Part shown: piece after piece, positions 1 through 12,400 of the stretch | How positions within the stretch are numbered: the stretch's first letter is position 1 | How the letters are laid out: each line of letters opens with the position of its first letter | Assembly (NCBI GenBank): GCA_013400115.1 | Contig: VXBP01002786.1 | Span: forward strand, 350,656 to 414,655 | From: Rhinopomastus cyanomelas | Lineage: Eukaryota; Chordata; Aves; Bucerotiformes; Rhinopomastidae | Length of the DNA stretch: 64,000 nt | Direction of reading: 5' to 3' | Translations under genes and position numbers: made by a program | The notes under the pieces: generated by a model | What the model saw: the letters and a program-made list of their open reading frames with translations, nothing else | What the model was told of the DNA's origin: nothing | Database searches by the model: none

Positions 1-1398
1 GCATGTGCTGCTCCCACTTGATGTGCTTGTTTCCCCCTTCCTCTGCTAATTCTCCTATTCCTCTTCAGCTTGGGCTTTCTTCTCACACCTTCGTCCCTTT
101 CTACCGTCTGCTCTGTCAATCCCTTCCCTTATTTTCCAGTCCCAGCTTTGTGCCTTTCCTGCTTTTTCCGGTGTGTTTTTCTCCTCTCTTTCTTGCCCTT
201 CTCTCTGCCATGCTCACTTCTGAGTTCCTCTCTGCATTTTTGAGTTGCAGTTTGGAAAGACACCTGTGAGATCAGATAAAACTGTGTACTTCCTGCTACC
301 TCACCTCCTCCCTCACTTTACTACATAGCACAGAAATTCAAACATGCTGCACTTACCTTCCCTTCCAGTTTCACCCAAAGCAGGGGATTTGCTTATTCAG
401 GCTTGTAGTTTCAGGTATTAAAAGTGCTCTGGCTCACAGACTGATCAGAAAGGCTACTAAAATAGTGCGCCTCATTGTGCGGTGCTGGGGACCTTCACTG
501 TGGCCAAATGCTTTGTGTCCAAGCATTCGGAGAGGCTACAAGTAACAACAGTCCAAAGGTCTGCCAGTGTTGCTGTGGTGCATCATCTTTGGTAGTGGCA
601 GGCCAGAATGGGGGGCAGCTCATAAGGACTCCATCATTCGAGTGAAAACCCTGTGCCAGGGACTGTCGCTACCTGGGCAGCTCCCTTTGCTGCCAGGATT
701 TTTTAAATTAGGGAAACGGATGGCCAGTGCATGAAGAGCAATCAGCATTTGTCTTTTTAAGGAGATGGGGTGGTACTGGGTTATCTAGAAGCACTGTATT
801 GCTGAGGAGTCAGATGGGATTCCTCATGGCACGCAGCATGTGGCGGCAGCTGCTGGATGGTTTGTAACCTACCAGAGTCCTCTGCAGCAGCCCAGATATG
901 CTCTGTACCCTGAAAGCTGCAGCACTTTCCTTGGGAGGAGTTACACATCCAGTTGGCATATAATCTAAAAAAGACTTATTTGCCAACTTTTTATGTTTAT
1001 CTCTACAGCTGGATTATCTGAAGTATTGCCTGTGGATTTCTCTGCAGCTGATATGATCTGTGGCCACCCTTCCACTTCTCTCAGTCTCCCACGTAGTCTG
1101 GCAGTCTGTGCACGTCCTGTTCCAGCTTGGTTTGTTCCAGCTTTTGAGATGCTTGCTTGGCCCTAAGCTGGAGTGGGATGGGCCTCTTTGTAGCCTCCCT
1201 CATCTTTCTTGCCTGTCAGAGATGTGATTTGCTGGAACATGGTACAAAAAAACTCCAGCCTTGTGGGTGATGATAAATTGAGGGTTTGAGCTGCTGATGA
1301 CACTTGGGCCGGGAAAGCACTTCTGTGCAGCAAAGTACTGAGAAGGAAGGAGGGTAGAAAATCCATTTCTGAGCTGAACCTCGTGGCTTCTTTTGCAG
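1..1398 (+). other. PPCDC intron sequence
   Basis: This stretch ends at the acceptor of the first PPCDC exon seen here. It holds a pyrimidine-rich start and no open frame with splice sites that I recognise. The second intron, 1568-5196, carries the LTR fragment listed separately and otherwise nothing I can name. Confidence 0.6.
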
Positions 1399-4300
1399 AC
1401 TTGTGTCGTCCGTGCCTGGGATCTGAGCAAACCTCTGCTCTTCTGCCCAGCTATGAACACAGCCATGTGGAAACATCCCATCACGGCTAAGCAAGTAGAG
1501 CAGCTGAAAGGCTTTGGCTACACAGAGATCCCTTGTGTAGTGAAGAAACTGGTCTGTGGAGATGAAGGTCAGTACTTCCACCTGGCTTCTGGTCCTTTTC
1601 CTGCGTGAGTGTTGCTCTTAAACTTATCCTCATGGCTTTTGCTGTGTGGCCTTCAAGATTCTGGGCTGTGGGGGTGGGGAGCAGGTGCTTACTGCCAGTT
1701 TTTATACAAACAAAACTGCTGCTATCGCTTATCCTTGTGCGTTGGTTTTTAATTAGTCTTAAGAGACCATCCAAGTCAGGATTTGAAGTGTGCTGTTAAA
1801 TAGACCTGCTATTTGGAAGAAATACTCCTTCAGGAAGGAAGCAGATCAAAGAGAAGGCAGGCCTTGGCCTGAGCGCTATCAGCCTGGGATTTGGGTGTCC
1901 TGACCTTGCTCTCAACTGGGTCTGTGGACTCTGCAGCGTGCTTCAGTGCCTCCTCTCTACCACTGAGGTAGAAGCAGGCATCAAGAGGAAGCACTTCACA
2001 GTTGCTGGACGGGCAGTTAACATTCATTTGTTGCCTGTGTTACTTTTCAGCTTCGCAATCGAGTTTTGATTTAGGGTTTTTGACCTCAGACTGAAGTGAT
2101 AGAGTGAGGTAGGGAAGGTTGTCACATGCAGTTTCCAACTACTTAACTTGCATTGCTGAGACCATCTACTGAAATGGTCTTATTTGCATTTGAGGAGCTG
2201 CTTCAAATGGAGATTCTTTGCCTTAGGGCAGGTTTTGAGAAGGATTTTTATACAAACACTTCAGGTAGATGGATTCGTTTATTCACTGAGATTTTCTTGG
2301 ACAAATTGTCTGTAAAACATCACGTTTTAACTGCACTGTGGACTACTCAGTAAACAGCTTGCAGGGAAGATGGGTTGTTAAAAGGTTCTTCAGGCCTAAG
2401 TTCTAGGGCTTCATCTCAGAAATCTTAGGTAGATGCCATGCTTCTGGAGAATGGCTCTCTGGAGCTGAAGACCATGAAATATTTACGGATAGGTAAGTGT
2501 AGTCAGGTAACTAGGGCTTCGGTTGCAATGCCCTGGACACTGCTGTGCTGCTGGGACTACAGACCTGATCACATCCAGCGTCTTACGCGCTTGTTACAAC
2601 GCTGAGGGAAAACGCGCAGTTGTCGTGGCAGAAGTGGAGGGGCCATCTGGCATAGCTTCTTCATTCTTTGTTTTCCCTTCACGTTCTCCAGTATTCGTCC
2701 AGGATCTCTGTTCCCGTTGTGAGCAGGCAAGTGCCTCCCCACGGCTTCTGCACGTACTCGTGCAGGCTTGAGAGAGCGACTGACCAGCACAAATGGCTTA
2801 GTGTTGGATGGGGAGCCCTGCCCCTTTCTGGTGGTTACCACCCTTGTGTGTGAGCGACAGGAGAAGAATTACCGTGCTGGGCAGCCCAGAACGGCAGAGG
2901 AAACCAGCGCGCATTCCACCAGCAGTTGTTTGGGAGCTGCTTCATGCTCAGCTCAGCATGTCTAGTGAGAGCAAGCTCCTGAAGGAGCGTGTAGGAAAGG
3001 GGTGGAGCAGCAGTAGCTGCATCTCCACTTGTGCTTGGGAGTCTGTTCCTAACAGGGCTTTCCTGGTAGTAGACAGGAAGATGGTGGCAAAGCAGTTGTT
3101 GTTTAGCCCCAGCCAGCAGCTGAACACTGCACAGTCACTTGCTCACTCCCACTCAGCAGGATGGGGAAGAGGATCAGAGGGGGTAAAATAGAGAAATCTC
3201 ATAAGTTGAGATAAAAATGGTTTAATAATTGAGACAAAATAATGAAACAAATTGCACTGAGAAGGAAAGGTATGTGATGCCAGTGAAAGCTATTGCTCAC
3301 CAGTTGCTCACCAATGCCCAGCCAGTTCCCAAGCTCTGTTGCTGAACATGTCATGTGGTCTGGAATGTCCCTTTGTTCGCTTGGGGTCAGCAATCCTGGC
3401 TGTATCCTGTCCCAGCTTCTCATGCACCCCCAGCCTGCTCAATGATGCTTGAGGAGCAGGAAAGGCCTTGAGCCTGCTTGAGCACTAACTGAAGAGTAGT
3501 AACTAAAACGTCCCTGAATTATCGGCGCTGTTTCCAGTACAGACCCAAAGCACAGCCCTGTACGAGCTGCCATGAAGACAACTAACTCTTTCCCAGTCAA
3601 AACCTGCACAGCTGTAATGGTCTTCATATCTCTAAAGGCCAAGATAGTTGGACTTTTTCTTCTCTTCCCCTCTTTTTTCAAGACTCTCACCCCAATGGCT
3701 CTTCTTCCACACTCCTTTTGGCTTTGTAGGGTTTGTCCAGGTTCCAGCCAAGTGGCAGGTAGCAAAGCTCTCACATCTGGTGTAGAATGAAAGAGATTCT
3801 GTTTACACTGTTGTTCTGTTTGTCTGTTAACACTGTAGTTTGACTTTGCTGTCGAAGGGGTTTACCTCCCTGAGCCCATGGAGCTGGTCTGTCTTGAAAT
3901 GGGCCAGATCCTGACTGTCGCTGAGTTCTTGAGCAACCACTTGTATCTTTACCATTCTGGGGTAGTCTCTAGAGCCAGGCTGTCAGACAAGAGTCTATTA
4001 GCAAGAGTGTTCTCTGCTAAAGCAAAAAATGCAGCTGTGAAATGTCCAAGATGCTGAGGAAGTGGGTGGTGTGGGACAAAGGCAGGCCTTGGAAATGTTT
4101 TCAAAGGAGGCAGCTCTGCCAAAGCATGCGGAGGCCCTGAGGAAATTGCTCTGGCATAGCAGGAGCTGCCTCCTGTGGCTCCTCTCCTGGGGGTCAGGAG
4201 ATCAAAAGGCCCAAATCAGTTTGTTCAGAGATATTGCAGAGCTCCTGGGACTTACAGCTCTGCATAGTGGAAAAGAAGTCTTACTTTGCAGGGAAGCCCA

Positions 4301-5282
4301 GTTTCAGTGACCTTCTAAAAGTATAATTCTTTATGACAGGTCCTGTTATGTCCACATGAAACTCAGGCAAAGGCTCAGATGCCTCATCTGTCCTGATGAA
4401 AACTGGGGGTCAATGATTAGTGCAATTAGCCAGCAGAATGGAAGATCCATAGAGACTCCACCTTCTCAACCTTCTCTTGGAGACAAATGCTGAGGGAGAA
4501 GCATCTTTCCACAGCTGCAATCAAATTAAAGGAGTGAATGCGCTGAGGTGGGACATAGTGATTTAATGATCTCTAGCCCTAAAACTTGGAACAAAGATTA
4601 AAAAAGGTTTTCAGAGGGAGGTAAGAGCCTGGTATAGATTAGCTGTTCATCTGGCAACAAAGCAAAAGGAAAACCCTTTTACGTTTTGTTCTGCCCAGCA
4701 CTGGGTCTCCTCCAGGAGTGACTCCCAAGACTGAAGCTGGCACGAACCCAGAACAGCTCTCTGTAGTGCAATCCTCACTGCAGGGCCCTAGGAGTGGGAT
4801 TCATTTGACGAGTCTTTTTTATAGGCAAAGACTGCTTTAGAAAGATGCTGAGCACACGCAGCGTTTACCCTGGAGATGGGGGTGAATGTGGTCTTTGCGA
4901 CTCGCTCGTTTTTTTTGAGGTGCTTTTCCATGCTTGCCCCCAGGACCATGTGAGCTGAGATGGCAGCTCCTCATGTGGTAAGGGTTTGGTGCAGCACCTT
5001 TGGAGATGCTTCAGAAAGCGAGTTGAGCTACTTATGAAGGTCAGAGGAGCTGTCTTTGGAGATGTCCTGCAAGGAAACATGGGGATCCGCAAGGTGCTCA
5101 GCTACGCTGTGCTCGCCATTGTGTGTCTTCACCTTTGTGTGTCGTCTTAGGTGCCCTCATGCTGGGTTTCACCATGTGGTTTTGCTTGCCCTGCAGGCCT
5201 AGGTGCCATGGCAGAGGTGTGGACCATCGTGGAGACTGTGAAAAGGGTCCTTGCAGAACAGGAGTTGGTGGCACAGAGCTGA
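1399..5282 (+). CDS. PPCDC: Phosphopantothenoylcysteine decarboxylase, C-terminal two exons
   Basis: PPCDC decarboxylates 4'-phosphopantothenoyl-cysteine to 4'-phosphopantetheine, the third step from pantothenate to CoA, as a soluble FMN flavoprotein. Two exons are in the window: 1399-1567 (acceptor ttttgcag, donor GAAG/gtcagt) and 5197-5282 (acceptor ccctgcag, stop TGA 5280-5282). Phases agree (1 then 2) and together they give 84 residues plus stop. The first exon carries FCPAMNTAMW, the family's PxMNxxMW substrate-binding clamp. The junction gives VCGDEGLGAMAEV, which holds the cysteine of the active-site flap. The end, EQELVAQS, is close in length to the human C-terminus. Earlier exons (FMN-binding part) lie before the window, and I saw no preceding coding exon in 1-1398. 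The next gene, C15orf39, follows on the same strand as in human 15q24. Identification rests on remembered homologues and is strong. Confidence 0.95.
3110..3614. mobile_element. Diverged avian LTR fragment (endogenous retrovirus LTR)
   Basis: The stretch from the cagcaggatggggaagag area, through the ggtttaataattgagac motif, to the tggaatgtccctttg and agcttctcatgcaccccc motifs follows, in order, an LTR sequence frequent in bird genomes, as far as I remember it. It lies inside the last PPCDC intron. No internal retroviral coding region flanks it, so it looks like an old solo or fragmentary LTR. Orientation and exact ends are not certain, and a RepeatMasker run with avian libraries would settle the family. 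Confidence 0.6.
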
Positions 5283-5727
5283 CAGCTTGACCAGTCAATC
5301 GTATATGCTTGGAGATGTGAAGGTAAAACTGACAGGAAGACGGAGCGAGGCGGCACCTGTAGCTACAGCGAACTCCGCAGCCGAAGGAGGGAAGTGCTCA
5401 TCCTCCAGCTGCTGCCAGACTGAAGTGTGGTTCATTGCTACAGCCTCTTGCAAATCAACGCCGAGAACACACTGCCTTAGGCTGGGAAAGCTCTTCAGCA
5501 CCACCAGAGGGGGAGTAACGTTCTGCTGGGCCCCACGTGTGCTGTGAAAGGATTTGCCAGTTTGTTTTGGGTTCCCCCAAGAGCTGTTAGACAGGAAAGT
5601 GCTGTGTGGGTCCTTGTGCTGGGGGGTCATGGTGTGCAGACCCTCCAAAACCTTGTCCATAGCTGCACTGGCTTCACCTTTCTAGCAGGAGATACTGTTC
5701 AAAATATAATTTCCCCTGATAGAACTT

Positions 5728-5733
5728 AATAAA
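5728..5733 (+). terminator. PPCDC: Poly(A) signal of PPCDC
   Basis: AATAAA lies 446 bases after the PPCDC stop codon on the same strand and is the first canonical hexamer there. The 3' UTR would therefore run from 5283 to about 5750. Confidence 0.7.
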
Positions 5734-8700
5734 TGAGTTTTCCATTCCGCCCCAGTGGATTGCCTCTGGTAGCTGCTCTGCAGGGTGCTTGCACCTAATG
5801 GCGTTGCTAAATCATTTTGAGCCCGCGTGGTTTCATCAGAGATGGGGCCAAAAATTGCCTGAAAGAAGCCATCTAGTCTCGAATTAGCCTTTGCCCTTCT
5901 ATACCTGTTGACTGGACAAGGACGTGGATGTCCGCTGTGACCCAAAATGAAACCTGCCCTTCTGGGTGCTCCAGTCAGGAAGTGGCTCCTTGTGGAAAGT
6001 CATAGTGGGTGTTTGCCGAGGGAGTGGAGTCAAACTTCACCTACGACAATCCCTTTCAGCTTGAAAATTGACCAACTGGCACAAAAATAATTGGGAAGTC
6101 CTGTGACGCCGGGGGCCAGAGCAGCCAGGGGGCTCCCCTGGCTCAGCCTTTCCTGAGAAATGTGATCCCTCAGGGGAATGGGAGCAAACTGGGGCTGTGG
6201 AGGAGACCGCTGCTGACACAAAGAGTTTATTTTTAACCAGATGCAGGCAAATTTAAGGTCTTTGGCACAGAGTGTGCATCCCGCCCCTGGGGACAACCTT
6301 CAGACTCTTGCGCACGAGGGAAGAAGCTGTTGGGGTACGTGTGCTTCCCTTATCACTGCCACACAAATAAAAACCTCTGAACTTTCACATGTTTGTCTCT
6401 TCCACGGACTGAGATCCAGGGCATTTGGAGCTTTGGAGGACTGAGTCAGAGGGATCCTCGTGTGAGCCCACACGAAGGGCTGCAGCGGTACTGTGGCCAC
6501 GAACTTCGCGTTTTGCCAGCGGTCTCTTGTGATGTGACCTGCCTTGTTTGCTCACGATCAGAGGATCCTGCTTTTGTTGAAGGCAGTGGAACAGATGCTT
6601 CTTGGTTTTCATGAGTTTTGTGGGGAATGTTGTTTGTCCTACTCACAGAGAGATAGGTCACTCGACCTTGGGGCTCCACTGTGTCTCTGCCACGGGTATC
6701 TCGTGTGGTTGGAGTGGCTTATCCTTCCTCCTAGTCCGTGCCTTGGCAATGCGAGAAGTCCAGCAGGAATGTTCCTCGTAGCAGGTCAAAACACCACGTT
6801 CTGGATTGGAGTGTTCGGCTGGGACAAGACTGGTCTGCTGGTTTGTGCTGCTCCACAGAACCATGATGGGTTATTTCCCCACTTCTCCTGGCACCAGGGA
6901 GCGGGTGAGAAGATGTGTGGCCCGCACCATGAGCACAAGCTCTGATAGTTTGACCAAAGACAGCTGACAGGTTGTGCAGATCCACAACTTATGACAGGGG
7001 GCTGGATGACACTTGGAGCTGAAACCAGTTGGGCTGTAAGGCTGAAAGAACCTGCTGGGGCTGCAGAGTGGCCTCTCAGCCTCGCAGAGAGGATTCGGTT
7101 AAGGCTTGCAGTGAATTCATAGCTCCCGGACTGAGGGGAGCTAACTTGTCCTGCAGATACCTAGGTGTACAGCCGAGCGCAGAGGAGCAGGGGGAGCACA
7201 AGGAACCCCCCCCCCGCCTGCCTCATCTCTGCTGCAGAGCTGCTGCCAGAGGAGTCTGATTCCTGACTGGAGGCAGGTCATGATAGCGTTGTAGGCTGGG
7301 ATACACCTGTGTCCCACCCGCCTTCCCTGCAGGCCAAGCAGAGGAAAGTTTGGGTCCTCTTGGGAGGCAAGGCATGCATCTCCACCCGTGGCAAGCAGGC
7401 ACAAAGGCTTCATTGGCTGCTCACGGGGAGGAAAGTGGCAGAAAGAGAAGCCAGAGGAGGCCCTGTCGGCCATTCCATGAGTCACTGGGCTTTAGGAGGG
7501 GACTTTGGGATGGTGCCTTTTTGGACAAGGCTTGGGGTGAAGAGGGAAGGACTCTGGCAGCCTCACCACTTGCCAAACCAGGCCTTGCTGAGCCACTGAG
7601 AGGTGTCAAGCAGTTGCTTCCTCAAGGTGGACACGGTGACATCTCCATCCTTTGCAGTTTTCTATGTGGTTGAGACTTGCCAGGGAGGCTTGCCATGCTG
7701 CCCAAGTGCTTTTTCTTTTCCTTCAGCTCCTCTTCTGGAGCCGCACGCTGATTTTTGTGTTTTCCATGGAGCTCTGTGATGACTGAGGCAGTGTCACCAT
7801 GAAACCTGCTACGCTGTGATTTCATTCATGCTGCTTCAAACCGCTTCTCTCACACTGGCTTGGGAGCTGTAAAGAGCCGGGACATCCGCTCAACGAAGGC
7901 AACAGCCCTCCTTCTCCTTTCTGGCACTCAGGCCCAGCATTGCCCGTGACTCTGAGCAGCCCTTTCTCCAGCTGCTTCCCCCATCCTGAACTTGATGTGA
8001 TCTGCTTGGCTTTGCGGGGTGCTGGAGGAGGACATGGGATGCTGCAGTGCATCTGACAGTCCACATCTGAGCCCGTGGTGCTTTGGTCACCAGCTGACTC
8101 TGTGTGTCTGGCTCTCACTTGGGATGGGATGTGCGTCATCCCTCACGGCTCTCCCTTCCTACACCTTGGTCCTGGGAGCCTGCATGTGCAAAGCCCCTCA
8201 GGTAAGCGTATCAAAGTGATAAACCCTCCCCACTCCGAGGCTTCAAGCAGCCTCCATGTTGCACTGGGTTTCAAGAGTCTGTGTGTGAGGGCTTTGCACC
8301 CTGGAGCTCCGGATCTGGCACCCTCCAGCTGCGAGGCGAGAGTTGGCAGGGCCACTGAGCTGCAACTGCACAGCTGGCCCCACGAGTGGGGACCTTGGAA
8401 AGCAGGGGCTGGCAGGAAGTGGTTTGCTCCTCCACCTCCACAGTGGGGCTGGGCTCTGGGAGAGGGTGACAAATGGGTGGTGGAAGGTGAGAACAGGGCA
8501 GGGGCTGCATGTGCAGGTGGCCTTTCTCTGCTCTGGCAGAGTTTCACACGCCCAAATGAAACCCTCAGAAGCAAAATCTTCCTTCTGTAAGGGTTGCAAG
8601 ACTCCTTGATTCTGCAGCAAGCAGAGCTGGAAGAAAGGATCCTAAGGGATCATGTGGGTCCTGCCCTCTGCCCGTGTGATTCTGATTTCTGTCTGCATCG

Positions 8701-11700
8701 GTTTTTCTGCCTCATCAACCCTCCTGCCTTGGGAAACATTTGAAAGCAGCTGAGCTGCCTGGACCTGCGATAAGGCCGCTGCCAAAAGACACAGACTGCT
8801 TGGCACCAGCTTGGCCGATAGCTTGGCTTCTCTGGTGGCAACCTTGCAATTCAAACTTGCAGGTGCAGTGCTCTTGTCCTGGCCAGCAGCCTTGGTGGAG
8901 AGTTTAAAAATTGTTTCCAGGAGTAATTGAGCTTAATTAGAAGGTTGAATTGCCCGGGGCTCTGCTGCTGTTTCTGTCCCCATTGGGAGACAGGCAAAGG
9001 CTGAAGGTGCTTGGAGAGGCACTGTGTGGGGACAGAAACAAGCCAGTTGAGCAGCTCCCTGACAGCTCCTGCCCTTGTGTGGGTTTTCGTTTGTGGGACG
9101 TTGTGGATCCTTCAGCTGGAGACCAAGATGTGTTTCTTTGCTTTTCTGACTCACTGGGGAGAATGAGGACAGACCCGACGGGAAGCCTTTGCGCTGGTCA
9201 GGGAGATGAAGAGCAAAGGTGACTTTTAGTCCCAAACCCCTGTGCTTGGCACAGCTTCTCACTGACATGTGTTGCTTGGGTGGTTTATGGCCTTGGAGAA
9301 GTACGATTCACAAACGCGTGTGTGATCAGGATGGGGAAATGAAGAAAAGCCCACGCCAGCTTGAAGGAATGTGGCACGTAGAGATCCCAGCCTGTGGCTG
9401 GCAGAAGCCCTGGAAGCAGGGATCAGGTGTGAAAAGGGACAGAATAGTAACATGCACCTCAAAAAATAGCTGGAAAGTGCCCAGTCCTCATGTGGGGAGG
9501 CATAGCTTGCTTTGCCTGGACACTTGTCCCTAGTTCTGCTGCAGATCTGAGCCCTTGGAATGGGAAGCTTGGTGGGCATGGACCAGCCGAGCTTCGTAAC
9601 TGGAAGTGGTTTCTGACCTGAGCTGTTATATTCACACCATGCTAATGGTCCTTCACAGACCCTCCCCAGGCAGCAGCAACCATCAGCACTCCTTCCCCAA
9701 GGATAAGGAGCCAGCATGGGGTCTAGGAGCAACCGCAGCCTGTGAGGGAGCAGCCCCTGATGGCTACAAGCTCTGGAGCGAGTGGCAAGTGAAGGATGCG
9801 TCGTCCTTTCCTCCTCTCACTGCAGAGCAGGACCATGTGTCTGCAGGAGGCATGGACAGGGAGCCGGTGCTGCGCTCAGGCTCCAGCAGTGGGGGTGGCA
9901 GGGAAAGCCCTGGGGTTCCCACTGCTCTCTCGGGCATCAACCCCTGTGCTAACACCTCTTGACCTGCCAGACACGTCCCCTTTATAAAGGCAGCAAAACC
10001 CAGCTGCTCCGGGTTGCGAGCGGAGATGACATCTGATGAAGGCGCAGGCTTGCCCAGTGTTTCCTGTGTGGGAGAGACCTTCAGCTCTGAGGTGGTGGCG
10101 CTGGGACGCAGAATCACCTCTGCCCCTCACTCTGCTCCAGAACAACCTCTTGGCTCTGCAGGAGACGGCAGCATCCTCGGGGGAGTCCGTGTCCTGCACA
10201 GCCTGGGCCAAGCTCAGCTCCCCATCCTGAGGAACGTTACTCGCAGCAGCATTTTTGCGTAGACACAGAAGTGCTCTTGGCCACAGGGATGTCACACACG
10301 GGTGCAGGCTGGAGCCTCTGGTCAGTGACCTCTGCTTCAGCATCAAGTCAATACTGACCCTTCGCCAGCGTTTGCCGGTGTTGGCGCTGCAGGGATCAAA
10401 GCAGGACAGATCCCTGTGCTGCCCCGCGAGCGAGCACCGGTAGCCCATGAAACAGTTCCATTTACTGGGGCTTTGTCAGAAGTCAAAGATCTGGGAAGAG
10501 CGGGGGAGAAAGATGGCTCCACCTTCCACTCTGCTGATTTCTCACCTCTCTCTTGTGCCCCTCACCCAGCATCCACCATCTGCCAGCACAGCCACAGCAT
10601 CGTCCCCCATCCTGATGTGTGGCTTCTTGGAGGCGTCTGTGGCTCAGCAGCTGGGCAGAGGCCAGCGTGAGACGCGGGATGGAGCAGCGCTGCTGTGGTC
10701 TGGAAACCGGAAAGAAATGCTGAAGGAGTTTGGAGGTTTGGCCTCAGAAGGTGGGAGGTGTTGAGGAAGTGGAGAGGAACCAAAACCCACCGACAGCAGA
10801 ACGGGCAGAAGGGTGAAGGGGAAGTGAAAGTGGCTGCAGTGACTGGGAACTCCGATGTGAGTGGGGGCACTGTCTTTGGGGCTTTCACTTCCCTGTCTGG
10901 CCGGGTTTTCTTGGTTTTGGTCTGGTTTTGCCCCCCTCCGCTGTCACTGCTCATAAATTCCTCCCCAGGGTGGTGAGGTGGGTGCCCCATCCTCTGTGGG
11001 AGCTCCGAGGGGAGCAACACCAGTGACAGCTGAGCGTCCATGCTGTGGTGGGGTTTGGGGGGTGACACGCTGGTGAGCTTCCAGTGTGAGGTTTAGCAAG
11101 TCATTTCCTACTGGTTCATGGACTTAAGCGCTTTTAGCAACCCTAATAAAACCAGGGTGCTCTCCCTGCCTTTACCATCCCTGGAAAGGGGTCAGTGTCA
11201 CACGGCCATGACCTCAGCAGGGAATTTGACTGCTTTCTGTCCCACTGTCCTCTGTGGGACCCAGACCTGGGCTTAAAAGTTAAGCCCGGGGTTAGAGGCT
11301 GTGCTGAAACCAGCTGGGGTATGTCCTCTGCTGTCCTGACTCAGCAGAGTGGCTGCATGGGGATGACTGAGAGCAGACAAGGGATCCAAGAGCTCACAGA
11401 GATCCCAGTTTGAGAGCTGTGGGCTGGGCCCTCTGGCTGGGCCACAGGGGCCAGAAACCACCAGGAGATCAAACTCTGGAGTGGTGTCATCCTTTGCAGG
11501 GGCTGCAGCAGCTCCTTGCCAACAAAGGAAGGGTGCAGCTCTGCAAGTTCACTTTTCCTGCTGAGTGCTGCGCAATTATCTTTGTTACTGAAGCACCACG
11601 AGCATCCGGACAAGCACCTTGGAGCGGGTCAGAAGCCCTGAGCCTGGGCTTTACCCCTCACCTTCCAGCATGCGGCTGCTGGGCATCACCTTTGGCAGCT

Positions 11701-12016
11701 GATGAAGTGAACGGGGCATCTGTGGTCGCACTGCGATGGAACGTGTTGGAGTGACTTTTGCAAAGGGTGTTGCTGTTCCCCAGTGTTTCTCCTGGCTCCT
11801 GTTGCACACGGCGGCTCCTTGGTTGCTCTGTCCTGCAGGCACAAGGTGTGAAGGCCAAACCATGCCGGGTCTTTAGGGCAAAGAGAAACACTCCTAAAAC
11901 ACAGGGTTTGGGGAAAATGAAGCAAAACCAACATCCCTCTCACGCGTATCCCTCGGTTTGGCCTCACTTGGGGTTTCTGACTTCCAAACACCCGGTGCTG
12001 TGGAATGAGCATCCCC

Positions 12017-12400
12017 ACAGAATCACAGGATATGTAGGGCTGGAAGGGGCCTTCAGAGGTCATCTAGTCCAACCCCCCTCCAACAAGCAGGGACATCTCT
12101 AACTAGAACAGGCACCCAGCCTGACCTTGAGTGTCTCCAGGGATGGGGCCTCCACCACCTCTCTGGGCAGCCTGTTTCAGTGATCCCTCCCATCATGTTA
12201 AAGAACTTTTTCCTCATGTCTGACCTAAGTCTACCCTTTTCCACCTTAAAACCATGACTCGTTGTCCTGTTGTTCCCTACCCTTGGGAACAGTTCTTCCC
12301 CAGCCTTCCTATAGGCTGTTTCAGGAACTGTGAGGCTGCTACAAGGTCCCCCTGGAGTCATCTTCTCTGGAGGCTGAACATCCTCAGCTCTGTCATCTGA
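12017..12400 (-). mobile_element. CR1 LINE 3' fragment
   Basis: It starts with the reverse complement of the CR1 3' tail (cagaatcacaggat), followed by the standard ggctggaaggggcc and tcatctagtccaac blocks and then later CR1 landmarks such as cctgtttcagtgatccct. The right edge is judged by loss of resemblance and is approximate. Confidence 0.85.
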